From: JAQVUB01 sp033809415
GTDB lineage: Bacteria; Verrucomicrobiota; Lentisphaeria; Oligosphaerales; Oligosphaeraceae
Direction: 5' to 3'
NCBI GenBank assembly: GCA_033809415.1
Contig: JAPXLT010000146.1
Location: 1-11,480 of the forward strand
Length of the DNA stretch: 11,480 nt
The position numbers were made by a program, and so were the translations under genes. Of the stretch, positions 1-5,695 are shown piece by piece (positions within the stretch are counted from its first letter, which is position 1; each line of letters starts with the position of its first letter). The notes under the pieces are model-generated. The model was not told the origin of the DNA, searched no databases, and saw nothing but the letters and a program-made list of their open reading frames with translations.

Positions 1-93
1 CACACCGTCCACACCGTCCACACCGTCCACACCGTCCACACCGTCCACACCGTCCACACCGTCCACACCGTCCACACCGTCCACACCGTCCAC
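1..93. repeat. 9-bp tandem array (CACCGTCCA)n
   Basis: About ten perfect copies of a 9-bp unit, CACCGTCCA, run from the window edge to about position 93. A degenerate unit (CACCACGTCC) follows before unique sequence begins near 101. Read on the minus strand the unit is GTGGACGGT, a member of the GTGGACNNT family seen at 1253-1279 and 11411-11480. The array has no spacers, so it is not a CRISPR, and it encodes no plausible protein. It stops about 50 nt before the first glycosyltransferase start. It continues beyond the window edge, so its true length is unknown. Confidence 0.95.
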
Positions 94-144
94 CACGTCC
101 CGTTACTTAGTTGCAAGGTGTTAAAAATCGGTTATGGTAAAGTC

Positions 145-822
145 ATGTCCAATGATGTCTTTATCATTATACCCTGCTATAACGAGCAAGCCGTACTGCG
201 GGAAACCGTCAGCGGTTTGCTGCCGCTGAATGCACGGGTGGTTCTGGTGGATGACGGATCGACCGTGCCGGTGCGGAAAGTCGTTGATGGTCTGCCGGTG
301 GAAATATTGCGCCATCCGATCAATCTCGGGCAAGGCGCCGCCCTCCAGACGGGAATGGATTACGCTTTGCAAAAGGGTGCGCGGGCGGTCATTCATTTCG
401 ATGCGGACGGACAGCACCAGGCTGACGACATCCCGCGCTTTCTGGAAGCACTCGAGCAGGGTGCTGATGTTGTTCTTGGCTCGCGCTTTTTGCGACCCGA
501 AGACAGCAGCACTCTTCCACCGCGCAAACGCATGCTGCTGCAAGGGGCGCGCCTGGTCAACCTGATTTTTACCGGTTTATGGCTCAGCGATGCGCACAAT
601 GGCTTCCGGGCGCTCAATCAGCGTGCACTGAAAGCCATCCGCCTGCAGGAAAACCGCATGGCGCATGCCAGTGAAATCCTCGGGCAGATTCGTCAGGCAC
701 GTTTGAAAGTTGTGGAAATTCCCACCCGCATTTCCTACACGGAATATTCTGTGCGTAAAGGTCAGAAACTCAGTAATTCCCTCAATATCCTCCTCGATCT
801 GCTTCTGCGTAAACTGCTATGA
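145..822 (+). CDS. Family 2 glycosyltransferase (polyprenyl-phosphate sugar synthase-like)
   Basis: A 225-residue GT-A fold transferase of the DPM/polyisoprenyl-phosphate glycosyltransferase type. Such enzymes move a sugar from a nucleotide donor to a lipid carrier or glycan at the cytoplasmic membrane face. Visible motifs are the N-terminal IIIPCYNEQ (residues 7-15), VLVDDGST (33-40), the metal-binding DxD in FDADGQHQADD (85-95), and VLGSRFL (110-116). The C-terminus (residues 209-225, NSLNILLDLLLRKLL) is short and hydrophobic, and no multi-span membrane domain is attached. I chose the ATG at 145 because the strand-1 motif starts immediately after it; a GTG at 118 would add nine unconvincing residues. 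The stop overlaps the next ATG (ATGA), so the gene is translationally coupled to the DUF2304 protein. Donor and acceptor cannot be read from the sequence. Confidence 0.9.
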   Translation: MSNDVFIIIPCYNEQAVLRETVSGLLPLNARVVLVDDGSTVPVRKVVDGLPVEILRHPINLGQGAALQTGMDYALQKGARAVIHFDADGQHQADDIPRFLEALEQGADVVLGSRFLRPEDSSTLPPRKRMLLQGARLVNLIFTGLWLSDAHNGFRALNQRALKAIRLQENRMAHASEILGQIRQARLKVVEIPTRISYTEYSVRKGQKLSNSLNILLDLLLRKLL

Positions 823-1163
823 ATCTCATTCAAATCATCCTGATTGCCGGTTTTCTGATGGCCTCGATTCTCTGCTTCGTGGCATTGAGAAACCGCGGCA
901 TTGCCCGGCTCTTTTTCCTTGGGCAGTTCGCGCTGGGAGTCCTTTTAGTTCTTTTCCCTGATTTGTCGCAACACGCTGCGGAGTTCCTAGATGTTGGACG
1001 AGGCACCGACTTGATTCTCTATCTGCTGGTTCTTTATGTCTATGTCGGCAGCATCCTAATCCTGGGAAAATTCCGGCAGCTGGAACACAACCTGACCGAA
1101 CTCGTACGCCAAATCACCCTGGCAAACCCATGGCCACCGGACGACGACAAAAAACACGAGTAG
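819..1163 (+). CDS. DUF2304 small membrane protein
   Basis: A 114-residue protein with three hydrophobic segments (about residues 2-22, 29-47 and 63-83), followed by a charged, probably helical tail (KFRQLEHNLTELVRQITL, 84-101). This size, the three-helix pattern and the GKFRQLEHNLTELVR-type tail fit the DUF2304 family. As known for that family, members are usually encoded next to a GT2 glycosyltransferase. Here the start codon overlaps the stop of the upstream GT2 gene by 4 bp (ATGA), which strongly implies coupled translation and a joint job. I infer that it is a membrane anchor or partner for the glycosyltransferase or its lipid-linked product. The biochemical function of the family is not established to my knowledge. 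The gene ends with TAG about 15 nt before an intergenic repeat module. Confidence 0.85.
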   Translation: MNLIQIILIAGFLMASILCFVALRNRGIARLFFLGQFALGVLLVLFPDLSQHAAEFLDVGRGTDLILYLLVLYVYVGSILILGKFRQLEHNLTELVRQITLANPWPPDDDKKHE

Positions 1164-1177
1164 CCTTACGCCACCCA

Positions 1178-1250
1178 TTTTTTGTCCACGGAAAGCACGG
1201 AAAGCGCGGAAAATTTATAGGATTGTTGCTCTGACGGATGGGAGGGCACG
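1178..1250 (+). repeat. Composite intergenic element, copy A (CACGAAA arm + TAGG..TTGACGGATG tail)
   Basis: A T-run is followed by three 9-bp-spaced copies of CACGGAAAG (1187-1213). The tail then reads TAGGATTGTTGCTCTGACGG and ends in ATGGGAGGGCACG. The same arm-then-tail order occurs after glnS (minus strand, 7972-8050) and after rdgB (11309-11390). Copy A begins 15 nt after the DUF2304 stop and is followed directly by 9-bp units. It is clearly homologous to the other copies although more diverged (GG for G in the arm units). Confidence 0.8.
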
Positions 1251-1252
1251 GG

Positions 1253-1279
1253 GTGGACGTTGTGGACGGGGTGGACGGA
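1253..1279 (+). repeat. Three GTGGACNNT nonamers
   Basis: Three consecutive 9-bp units: GTGGACGTT, GTGGACGGG, GTGGACGGA. They belong to the nonamer family at both window ends. They sit directly after composite element copy A, as the right-end array follows copy F near rdgB. Confidence 0.85.
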
Positions 1280-1287
1280 TGACGAGC

Positions 1288-1421
1288 GCACCACGCACCA
1301 CGCACCCTGCCCCCCGCACCCTGCCCCCTGCACCCTGCACCCTGCCCCCTGTCCCCTGCACCCTGCACCACGCACCACGCACCACGCACCACGCACCCCT
1401 GCACCCTGCCCCCTGCACCCT
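1288..1421 (+). repeat. 19-unit heptanucleotide array (GCACCAC/GCACCCT/GCCCCCT)
   Basis: Nineteen 7-bp units of mixed type (GCACCAC, GCACCCT, GCCCCCT, GCCCCCC, GTCCCCT), one with an extra C, fill 134 bp. The array ends only 5 nt before the ATG of the next glycosyltransferase. The minus strand is G-rich, with repeated runs of three to six G separated by three or four bases, so it can in principle form G-quadruplexes. Open frames through the array translate to low-complexity sequence and are not credible genes. Shorter runs of the same heptamer occur at 4897-4924 (opposite orientation) and 5037-5050. Confidence 0.95.
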
Positions 1422-1426
1422 GACTT

Positions 1427-2170
1427 ATGACCATTACTGTCATCACCATCTGCCGAAACAGCGCAAGAACTCTGCAGCGCACAATTGACTCGATTCTGCG
1501 GCAGCAGTTCAAGCCACAGCAATATCTTTTTGTCGACGGTTCCTCGACCGATGGCACACTGAATATTCTGCAACAGAACCTGCCTAGGTTGCAAAATGCG
1601 GGGGTCAAGACAACGATTCTGCACCAGGAACCCGTGCTTCCCGGTGCAGCCGGCATTCCCTCCGCCTGGAATCAAGGTCTACAACAAGCTGATGGTGACA
1701 TCATTGCCCTGCTGAATAGCGATGACTGGTATGAACCGCAAACCCTGGCAGAAGTCCATCAGGCATTTATTGAGAATCCGGAGACTGAAGCAGTTGTCTG
1801 TCCGGTACGCCTAGTGGCTGCTGATGGCGGCGAAAAACTGCTTCCCATTCACTGTTTCTGCCTGCTTCCGTTGCTGATGCCTTTGCCCCATCCAGGCTGC
1901 TTCTTCCGACGTTCACTCTATGATCGTATTGGACACTATGATACCCGTTACCGCATCGCCGCAGATTACGATTTTATCTGGCGCTGCCGACAAGCAAATA
2001 CACGATGGAAAATGCTTGACCATCCCCTAGTCAATATGGAAGCGGGAGGGCTTGCCAACAGCAACCGCAAAAAAGCACGCCTGGAAACCTTGACCATCGC
2101 CCGAAAATACAGACCCTGGTGCCCATTGCCGTATCTGGCATACCTGCTCCGGCAACTCACCGGACGCTGA
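1427..2170 (+). CDS. Family 2 glycosyltransferase (WcaA-like)
   Basis: A 247-residue soluble GT-A transferase of the kind found in capsule, exopolysaccharide and O-antigen loci. Motifs in order: ITVITICRNSARTLQRTIDS (residues 3-22), the nucleotide-binding VDGSSTDGT (36-44), WNQGLQQADGDIIALLNSDD (81-100) with the metal-binding SDD, HPGCFFRR (155-162), and the acceptor-site-type RIAADYDF (176-183). The start is the ATG at 1427, placed exactly before the first strand. No Shine-Dalgarno is visible, because a C-rich heptamer array occupies the leader to within 5 nt of the start. The gene points the same way as the first glycosyltransferase but lies 263 bp away behind repeats, so co-transcription is uncertain. 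The sugar and acceptor are unknown. The gene ends 4 nt before an 11-bp tandem array. Confidence 0.9.
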   Translation: MTITVITICRNSARTLQRTIDSILRQQFKPQQYLFVDGSSTDGTLNILQQNLPRLQNAGVKTTILHQEPVLPGAAGIPSAWNQGLQQADGDIIALLNSDDWYEPQTLAEVHQAFIENPETEAVVCPVRLVAADGGEKLLPIHCFCLLPLLMPLPHPGCFFRRSLYDRIGHYDTRYRIAADYDFIWRCRQANTRWKMLDHPLVNMEAGGLANSNRKKARLETLTIARKYRPWCPLPYLAYLLRQLTGR

Positions 2171-2174
2171 ACCC

Positions 2175-2248
2175 GTCCGTGTAAAGTCCGTGTAAAGTCC
2201 GTGTAAAGTCCGTGTAAAGTCCGTGTAAAGTCCGTGTAAAGTCCGTGT
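2175..2248 (+). repeat. 11-bp tandem array (GTCCGTGTAAA)6.7
   Basis: Six perfect copies of GTCCGTGTAAA plus a partial copy (GTCCGTGT) lie between the second glycosyltransferase stop and the dus start. The array begins 4 nt after the stop at 2170 and ends 2 nt before the ATG at 2251. It therefore fills the whole gap where a promoter or ribosome-binding site would be expected. The unit is close to one turn of B-DNA. It shares GTCC with the nonamer family but is otherwise distinct. Identity between copies is complete, which points to recent amplification. Confidence 0.97.
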
Positions 2249-2250
2249 CC

Positions 2251-3243
2251 ATGTTTCGCTCTCCTGAAATCCTTCTTGACCCCCTTGAGTTGGTGCCTGG
2301 GCAGACTCTGCCCTGCCGAATTCTGCCTGGTCCGATGGACGGAGTTACTGAGCAAAGTTTCCTCACTGCCATGAGCATAAGGAACTGGGTGCCCTGCTGG
2401 TGGACGCCATTTTTACGGATATCGACCGGAGTTCCCCGCCAATCACGGCTGGTCGCCTGGCTGAAACCCTATCTCGATACTGGGTTGCCGGTGATTGCCC
2501 AGATCATGGGTGTTTCCTCTGAGAAGCTGGCAGAAACCGCCCGCCGCCTGCATGAAGCCGGCGCGCTTTGCGTAGACTTGAACTGCGCCTGCCCAAGCCC
2601 GCAAGTCGTCAGCAATCAAGGCGGAGGTGCCTGCCTGAAAAATCCCTCCTGGATTTGCAAGACCTTGCTTGATATGCGGGAACGTTGTGGCAACCGCGCA
2701 ATCAGTGTCAAAATCCGCGCTGGGTTTGCCAGTGCTTCAGAACTGCCCGACATCGCCGCTGCTTTACGGGAAGCCCGCCCGAACTTAGTCTCGTTGCATT
2801 ACCGCACCGTCACGGAAATGTACCAGCCCATCCCTGATGGATTGCAGCGGCTGCGTCAGGCGCGTGAAGCCCTGCCGGACATACCTCTGTTCGGAAGCGG
2901 AGACTTGTTCACTGCTGACGATGCCCTGCAGATGTTTCACGAAACTGGAGTCGATGGCCTGCTGCCAGCCCGCGGCCTACTTGCCAATCCAGCATTACTG
3001 CAGCAAATCCAGGCTGCCTGCCGCGCCTTGCCATTGCCCGAGCCCAGCCACTCAGAAAAACTCGCCTTTCTTAGAGACCTGGCTCGCCCGGGACGCGAAA
3101 ACCAACATGCCCCCAACGGTTTTCTGTTGCGCATGTGTGCAACCCTTTTCGGCAGAAACAGCGAACTCTTTCAGAAACTGGTTCACCTGCATAAACTTCA
3201 GGCAAGCTGGGAATACCTGGATCGTGTCCAAAAAGGTTTTTAA
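2251..3243 (+). CDS. tRNA-dihydrouridine synthase family protein (divergent)
   Basis: A 330-residue FMN-dependent TIM-barrel protein of the Dus family, which reduces uridine to dihydrouridine in tRNA using NADPH. Family features seen: N-terminal PGPMDGVTE (residues 26-34; the usual form is APMAGVT), the DLNCACPSP loop (109-117) with the expected catalytic Cys114, GGGACL (124-129), SVKIRAG with Lys154, LHYRT with His183, and the FMN-phosphate segment GSGDLFTADDAL..GVDGLLPARGLLANP (215-247). The stretch between GVTE and the AQIMG strand, including WTPFLRISTG (51-60), differs from the usual DxVVTEMVSA-type segment, so this is a divergent subgroup. The ATG at 2251 is the best start; a GTG at 2245 lies inside the repeat. 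No Shine-Dalgarno is visible. The C-terminus QKGF and its TAA are formed by the edge of a repeat arm. Confidence 0.85.
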   Translation: MFRSPEILLDPLELVPGQTLPCRILPGPMDGVTEQSFLTAMSIRNWVPCWWTPFLRISTGVPRQSRLVAWLKPYLDTGLPVIAQIMGVSSEKLAETARRLHEAGALCVDLNCACPSPQVVSNQGGGACLKNPSWICKTLLDMRERCGNRAISVKIRAGFASASELPDIAAALREARPNLVSLHYRTVTEMYQPIPDGLQRLRQAREALPDIPLFGSGDLFTADDALQMFHETGVDGLLPARGLLANPALLQQIQAACRALPLPEPSHSEKLAFLRDLARPGRENQHAPNGFLLRMCATLFGRNSELFQKLVHLHKLQASWEYLDRVQKGF

Positions 3244-3267
3244 CCACGAAAGGCACGAAATTTTTTT
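3229..3267 (+). repeat. CACGAAA arm, copy B (3' end of dus)
   Basis: A partial repeat element starts inside the last codons of dus. CAAAAAGGTTTTT encodes the C-terminal QKGF, the TAA stop follows, and then two CACGAAA units 9 bp apart and a T7 run. The same left edge, with one more T, occurs at the rdgB 3' end (11309). The TAGGGGTTG tail present in copies A, D and F is absent here. Confidence 0.75.
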
Positions 3268-3316
3268 CTGCCCGGGAACTTTTCCGGTTCCGTACTTGTC
3301 CTAATGAGAGGTCATT

Positions 3317-3344
3317 TTGGAACTCAATATTCAGTCTTTACAAT
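3317..3344 (+). promoter_or_regulatory. Candidate sigma70-type promoter for htrA
   Basis: TTGGAA (3317-3322) and TACAAT (3339-3344) are separated by 16 bp, matching 4/6 and 5/6 of the consensus. The predicted transcript would start near 3351, leaving a very short leader that just contains AAAGGA at 3352-3357. This is a pattern match only. Confidence 0.35.
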
Positions 3345-3365
3345 CATAACGAAAGGATTACTCTC

Positions 3366-4856
3366 ATGCCTAAAAAACACTCTTTGATTGCAGCATTAAG
3401 TCTCTGTGCAGCCATTCTTTGCATTGCCCCTCTCCAAGCCGGAAGCAAATCCCTCAACCCCGATTCTCTGAAAGTCGCTCAAGAAGTTGAAAACGCGTTT
3501 TCTGAGGTTGTCAACCTGGCCAAGCCGGCCGTTGTCGTCATCACCAACAAGCAGGTTGCTCCGCCGGTGCAGGAACTGCCGGAGGAATTCTACCGCTTTT
3601 TCGGCTTCCCCCGTCCTCAGGAGAACATGCCCAGGCAGGGGCGCAGGCGCAGACCGGCTCCCGCCGGCAAAGGCAGCGGAGTTCTGATTTCTGCTGAAGG
3701 GTATCTGGTCACCAATTTTCATGTCATCCAGAATCATGCTTTTCTGGAAGTCCGCACATCGGAAGGAAAAGTCTTTGACAATGAAAAAGACAAGGACGCG
3801 GTCAAAGTCATTGGCGTGGACAAGGAAACCGACTTGGCCATTCTGCAGATCGGCGGCGGCAAAATCAAGAATTTCCCATTCCTCGAGTTTGCCGACTCTG
3901 ACAAGCTGCGTGTTGGGCAATGGGCCATCGCCATTGGGGCACCGTTTAACTTTGATTATTCGGTCACCATTGGTTGCATCAGCCAGAAGGGCCGTTACGA
4001 TACCGGTATGAGCAACTACGAGAACTATATCCAGACCGATGCTTCCATCAATCCCGGCAACAGCGGCGGTCCCCTGCTGAACATCAACGGTCAAATCATC
4101 GGCATCAACCAGTTCATCTATACTGGCGGAATGTCCCGCGGCAGCATCGGCCTGGGATTCGCCATCGCCAGCAACCTGGTCAAACAGGTCTCCGATGCCT
4201 TGATCAAAGACGGTGAAGTCATCCGTCCCTTCATCGGCGTGGCCATGCAGGAACTCACCGAGGAGATCGGCAGCCAGTTCGGTGCCGATTATGGCGTTAT
4301 TGTCAGCGAAGTCATAGCTGGAGAAGCTGCGGAGAGAGCCGGCATCAAAAATGGCGATGTGATCCAGAAGGTCGGCGGCAAAAAAGTTCATTCACCGCAT
4401 GAGTTGCTGCTGGCTGTCACCAGTTTTCGACCTGGTGATAAAATAGAATTGGTGGTCATGCGCGACGGCAAGGAAATGAACTTCACCTTGGTTGCCGGAC
4501 AGCGCGAGGGTGCAGCCATCGCCCGCACCGATGAAGGAGCTTACGGACGCCAGGGTGGGATTTTCAATCAGCTCGGCCTGCGTCTGAAAGTCGTTGATGA
4601 ACAGGTTGTCGTACAGGAAATCCGTCCGGACGGCGCGGTCGCCAAGGCCGCCGATTCCGATGCCGGCGAAATTCTTCCAGGCGATATCATCCATGAAGTC
4701 AACCGGGTTCCGGTAAAATCCATCGCCGAGGTTGTCGAGGCACTCGATAAAACCCGCAACAACATGGTCATTTTCTACATCGAGCGCATCAGTTCCCGAA
4801 GGGGCGGCGGCAGTTTCCGGTTCTTCTTGCCGGTGCAAGTGGAAAATAAAGAATAA
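3366..4856 (+). CDS. HtrA/Do-like periplasmic serine protease with two PDZ domains
   Basis: A 496-residue envelope protease and chaperone that degrades misfolded exported proteins. A Sec signal peptide covers about residues 1-25 (KK, a hydrophobic core, then LQAG). The trypsin-like domain carries the triad His119 (VTNFHV), Asp156 (KETDLAIL) and Ser233 (NPGNSGGP), all intact. A loop rich in P, Q and R (about 66-101) corresponds to the LA loop of Do proteases. PDZ1 is about 287-378 (FIGVAMQEL..GDVIQKVGGKKV) and PDZ2 about 403-491. The start ATG at 3366 has a good AAAGGA eight bases upstream and a plausible promoter. DegP and DegQ of E. coli share this architecture, and I cannot choose between those names. 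The gene stands alone, with about 120 bp upstream and a long repeat-filled gap downstream. Confidence 0.95.
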   Translation: MPKKHSLIAALSLCAAILCIAPLQAGSKSLNPDSLKVAQEVENAFSEVVNLAKPAVVVITNKQVAPPVQELPEEFYRFFGFPRPQENMPRQGRRRRPAPAGKGSGVLISAEGYLVTNFHVIQNHAFLEVRTSEGKVFDNEKDKDAVKVIGVDKETDLAILQIGGGKIKNFPFLEFADSDKLRVGQWAIAIGAPFNFDYSVTIGCISQKGRYDTGMSNYENYIQTDASINPGNSGGPLLNINGQIIGINQFIYTGGMSRGSIGLGFAIASNLVKQVSDALIKDGEVIRPFIGVAMQELTEEIGSQFGADYGVIVSEVIAGEAAERAGIKNGDVIQKVGGKKVHSPHELLLAVTSFRPGDKIELVVMRDGKEMNFTLVAGQREGAAIARTDEGAYGRQGGIFNQLGLRLKVVDEQVVVQEIRPDGAVAKAADSDAGEILPGDIIHEVNRVPVKSIAEVVEALDKTRNNMVIFYIERISSRRGGGSFRFFLPVQVENKE

Positions 4857-4896
4857 AAGTAATGCCTCTTCTGTAGTACAGGCGTTGGAGAATAGG

Positions 4897-4924
4897 GTGC
4901 GTAGTGCGGGGTGCGTAGTGCGTT
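4897..4924 (-). repeat. Four heptamers (GTGCGTA/GTGCGGG)
   Basis: Four consecutive 7-bp units: GTGCGTA, GTGCGGG, GTGCGTA, GTGCGTT. They are the reverse complement type of the GCACCAC heptamer in the 1288-1421 array. Confidence 0.85.
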
Positions 4925-4937
4925 GGGAACAGGGACA

Positions 4938-4979
4938 GAGGTACAGTTAAAAAGTAGCGCGACCGTCCCGGTTGCGATG
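4938..4979 (+). repeat. Shared module (GAGGTACA..AAAAAGTAGCGC..CCGTCCCGGTTG), copy 1
   Basis: The block starts with GAGGTACAG and continues TTAAAAAGTAGCGCGACCG, then TCCCGGTTGCGATG. It is nearly identical to the minus-strand reading of 7931-7975, apart from about six extra bases there. It contains a small hairpin (ACCG-TCC-CGGT core). Its neighbours differ at the two sites, so it behaves as an independent module. Confidence 0.85.
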
Positions 4980-5004
4980 CCCTGACTGTCGTAGGGTGCA
5001 CCTT

Positions 5005-5050
5005 GTCCTGTCCACTTTGTCCACCACGTCTGACCCGCACCACGCACCAC
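5005..5050 (+). repeat. Short nonamer run plus two heptamers
   Basis: GTCCACTTT and GTCCACCAC (5010-5027) are nonamer-family units preceded by a partial GTCCT. After ten bases, two GCACCAC heptamers follow at 5037-5050. Both families thus occur side by side here, as they do at 1253-1421. Confidence 0.75.
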
Positions 5051-5143
5051 AGAAGACCCATTACGAATAAAATTCCCTGGAAAGGCCGATGTGATGTGAT
5101 CTACTGCAACCCACACGGACTCGATACGGACAGATCATCCATC

Positions 5144-5212
5144 GTCCATTCAGTAGTCCATTACTGTCCATCCTGTCCATTTTGTCCATTCTTGTCCCTG
5201 TCCCTCGTCCAT
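5144..5212 (+). repeat. Degenerate nonamer array (GTCCATNNT)
   Basis: Units GTCCATTCA, GTCCATTACT (one extra base), GTCCATCCT, GTCCATTTT and GTCCATTCT are followed by decayed GTCCCT units and a last GTCCAT. The 9-bp spacing and GTCCA core match the nonamer family, here with T instead of C at the sixth position. The array ends 11 nt before the trmL ATG. Confidence 0.85.
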
Positions 5213-5223
5213 AAAACAGCAGC

Positions 5224-5691
5224 ATGGAACCTTTTTTCAATATTGTCCTAGTCGCTCCGGAGATTCCCCAGAATACCGGAACCATCGGGCGTTTATGTGT
5301 TTGCACGGATGCCCGTCTGCATCTGATCCGGCCTTTGGGCTTTCAGCTTGACGAAGCACATCTTCGCCGGGCAGGCTTGGACTACTGGCCCTATCTCGAT
5401 TGGAAGGTTTATGACTGCTGGGACGATTTTCTCGAGCAGGCTCGACCGCAGCGCATGTTCTTTTGCAGCACGAAAACCAGCCGCAGCATCTATGATGTGC
5501 ACTTCACACCTGGTGACTGGCTGGTTTTCGGCAATGAAGGGCATGGTCTGCCATTGGAATTCTACACTCGATATCAAAATGATTTATACACGATCCCAAT
5601 GCCCGGACAACACGCACGCAGTCATAACCTGGCCAACTCCGTATCCATCGTGCTCTACGAAGCACTCAGGCAGACAAAGTTTGCCCCGTGA
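5224..5691 (+). CDS. trmL: tRNA (cytidine/uridine-34-2'-O)-methyltransferase, TrmL-like
   Basis: A 155-residue minimal SPOUT (SpoU) methyltransferase. It matches E. coli TrmL (about 157 residues) over its whole length. TrmL uses SAM to 2'-O-methylate the wobble nucleotide of tRNA-Leu isoacceptors. Knotted-fold motifs are all present: NIVLVAPEIPQNTGTIGRLC (residues 6-25), LHLIRPLGF (32-40), RRAGLDYW (48-55), FGNEGHGLP (102-110), and IPMPGQHARSHNLANS..VSIVLYEA (124-147), which forms the SAM-binding knot. The ATG at 5224 begins exactly where family members begin. Only a weak CAGCAG precedes it, because a nonamer array ends 11 nt upstream. The gene ends 4 bp from the stop of the converging potD-like gene. 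Confidence 0.93.
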   Translation: MEPFFNIVLVAPEIPQNTGTIGRLCVCTDARLHLIRPLGFQLDEAHLRRAGLDYWPYLDWKVYDCWDDFLEQARPQRMFFCSTKTSRSIYDVHFTPGDWLVFGNEGHGLPLEFYTRYQNDLYTIPMPGQHARSHNLANSVSIVLYEALRQTKFAP

Positions 5692-5695
5692 GCGA

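Larger units (their letters stand above)
4857..5223. other. 367-bp repeat-filled intergenic region before trmL
   Basis: No credible gene or strong terminator is seen. From left to right it holds about 40 bp of apparently unique DNA, a four-unit heptamer run (4897-4924), a module shared with 7931-7975 (4938-4979), two GTCCAC nonamers (5005-5030), two heptamers (5037-5050), unique sequence with GATGTGATGTGATC (5088-5101), and a GTCCAT nonamer array (5144-5212) ending 11 nt before trmL. The heptamers at 4897-4924 and 5037-5050 are in inverted orientation and bracket the inner modules. Confidence 0.8.

Noticed and set aside
1..93. Possible CRISPR array
   Set aside because: The unit is 9 bp with no spacers, and no cas genes are present. 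The same applies to the other arrays.
111..138. TTGCAA..TATGGT as a promoter for the first glycosyltransferase
   Set aside because: The -10-like box would end 6 nt before the ATG at 145, implying an almost leaderless transcript; the match is too weak to claim.
1114..1675. Open frames on both strands across the heptamer array
   Set aside because: Their length comes from the repeat having no stop codons; products are Gly/Arg/Cys- or Pro/Ala-rich low complexity.
2175..2248. Possible iterons of a replication origin
   Set aside because: No replication initiator, DnaA box cluster or AT-rich melting region is nearby; the gap is simply between two ordinary genes.
2245..2250. GTG at 2245 as the dus start
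   Set aside because: It lies within the tandem repeat and adds only two residues; the ATG at 2251 is the simpler choice.
3275..3291. GGAAC..GTTCC hairpin after dus as a terminator
   Set aside because: The stem is only 5 bp and the T-run precedes it rather than follows it.
3396..4391. A 331-residue open frame on the minus strand opposite htrA
   Set aside because: It mirrors the codon pattern of the htrA gene and shows low-complexity Asp/Ala-rich sequence without a motif or ribosome-binding site.
4875..4892. A terminator after htrA
   Set aside because: Only a 4-bp CTGT/ACAG stem with a 3-nt loop is found, and it has no T-run.
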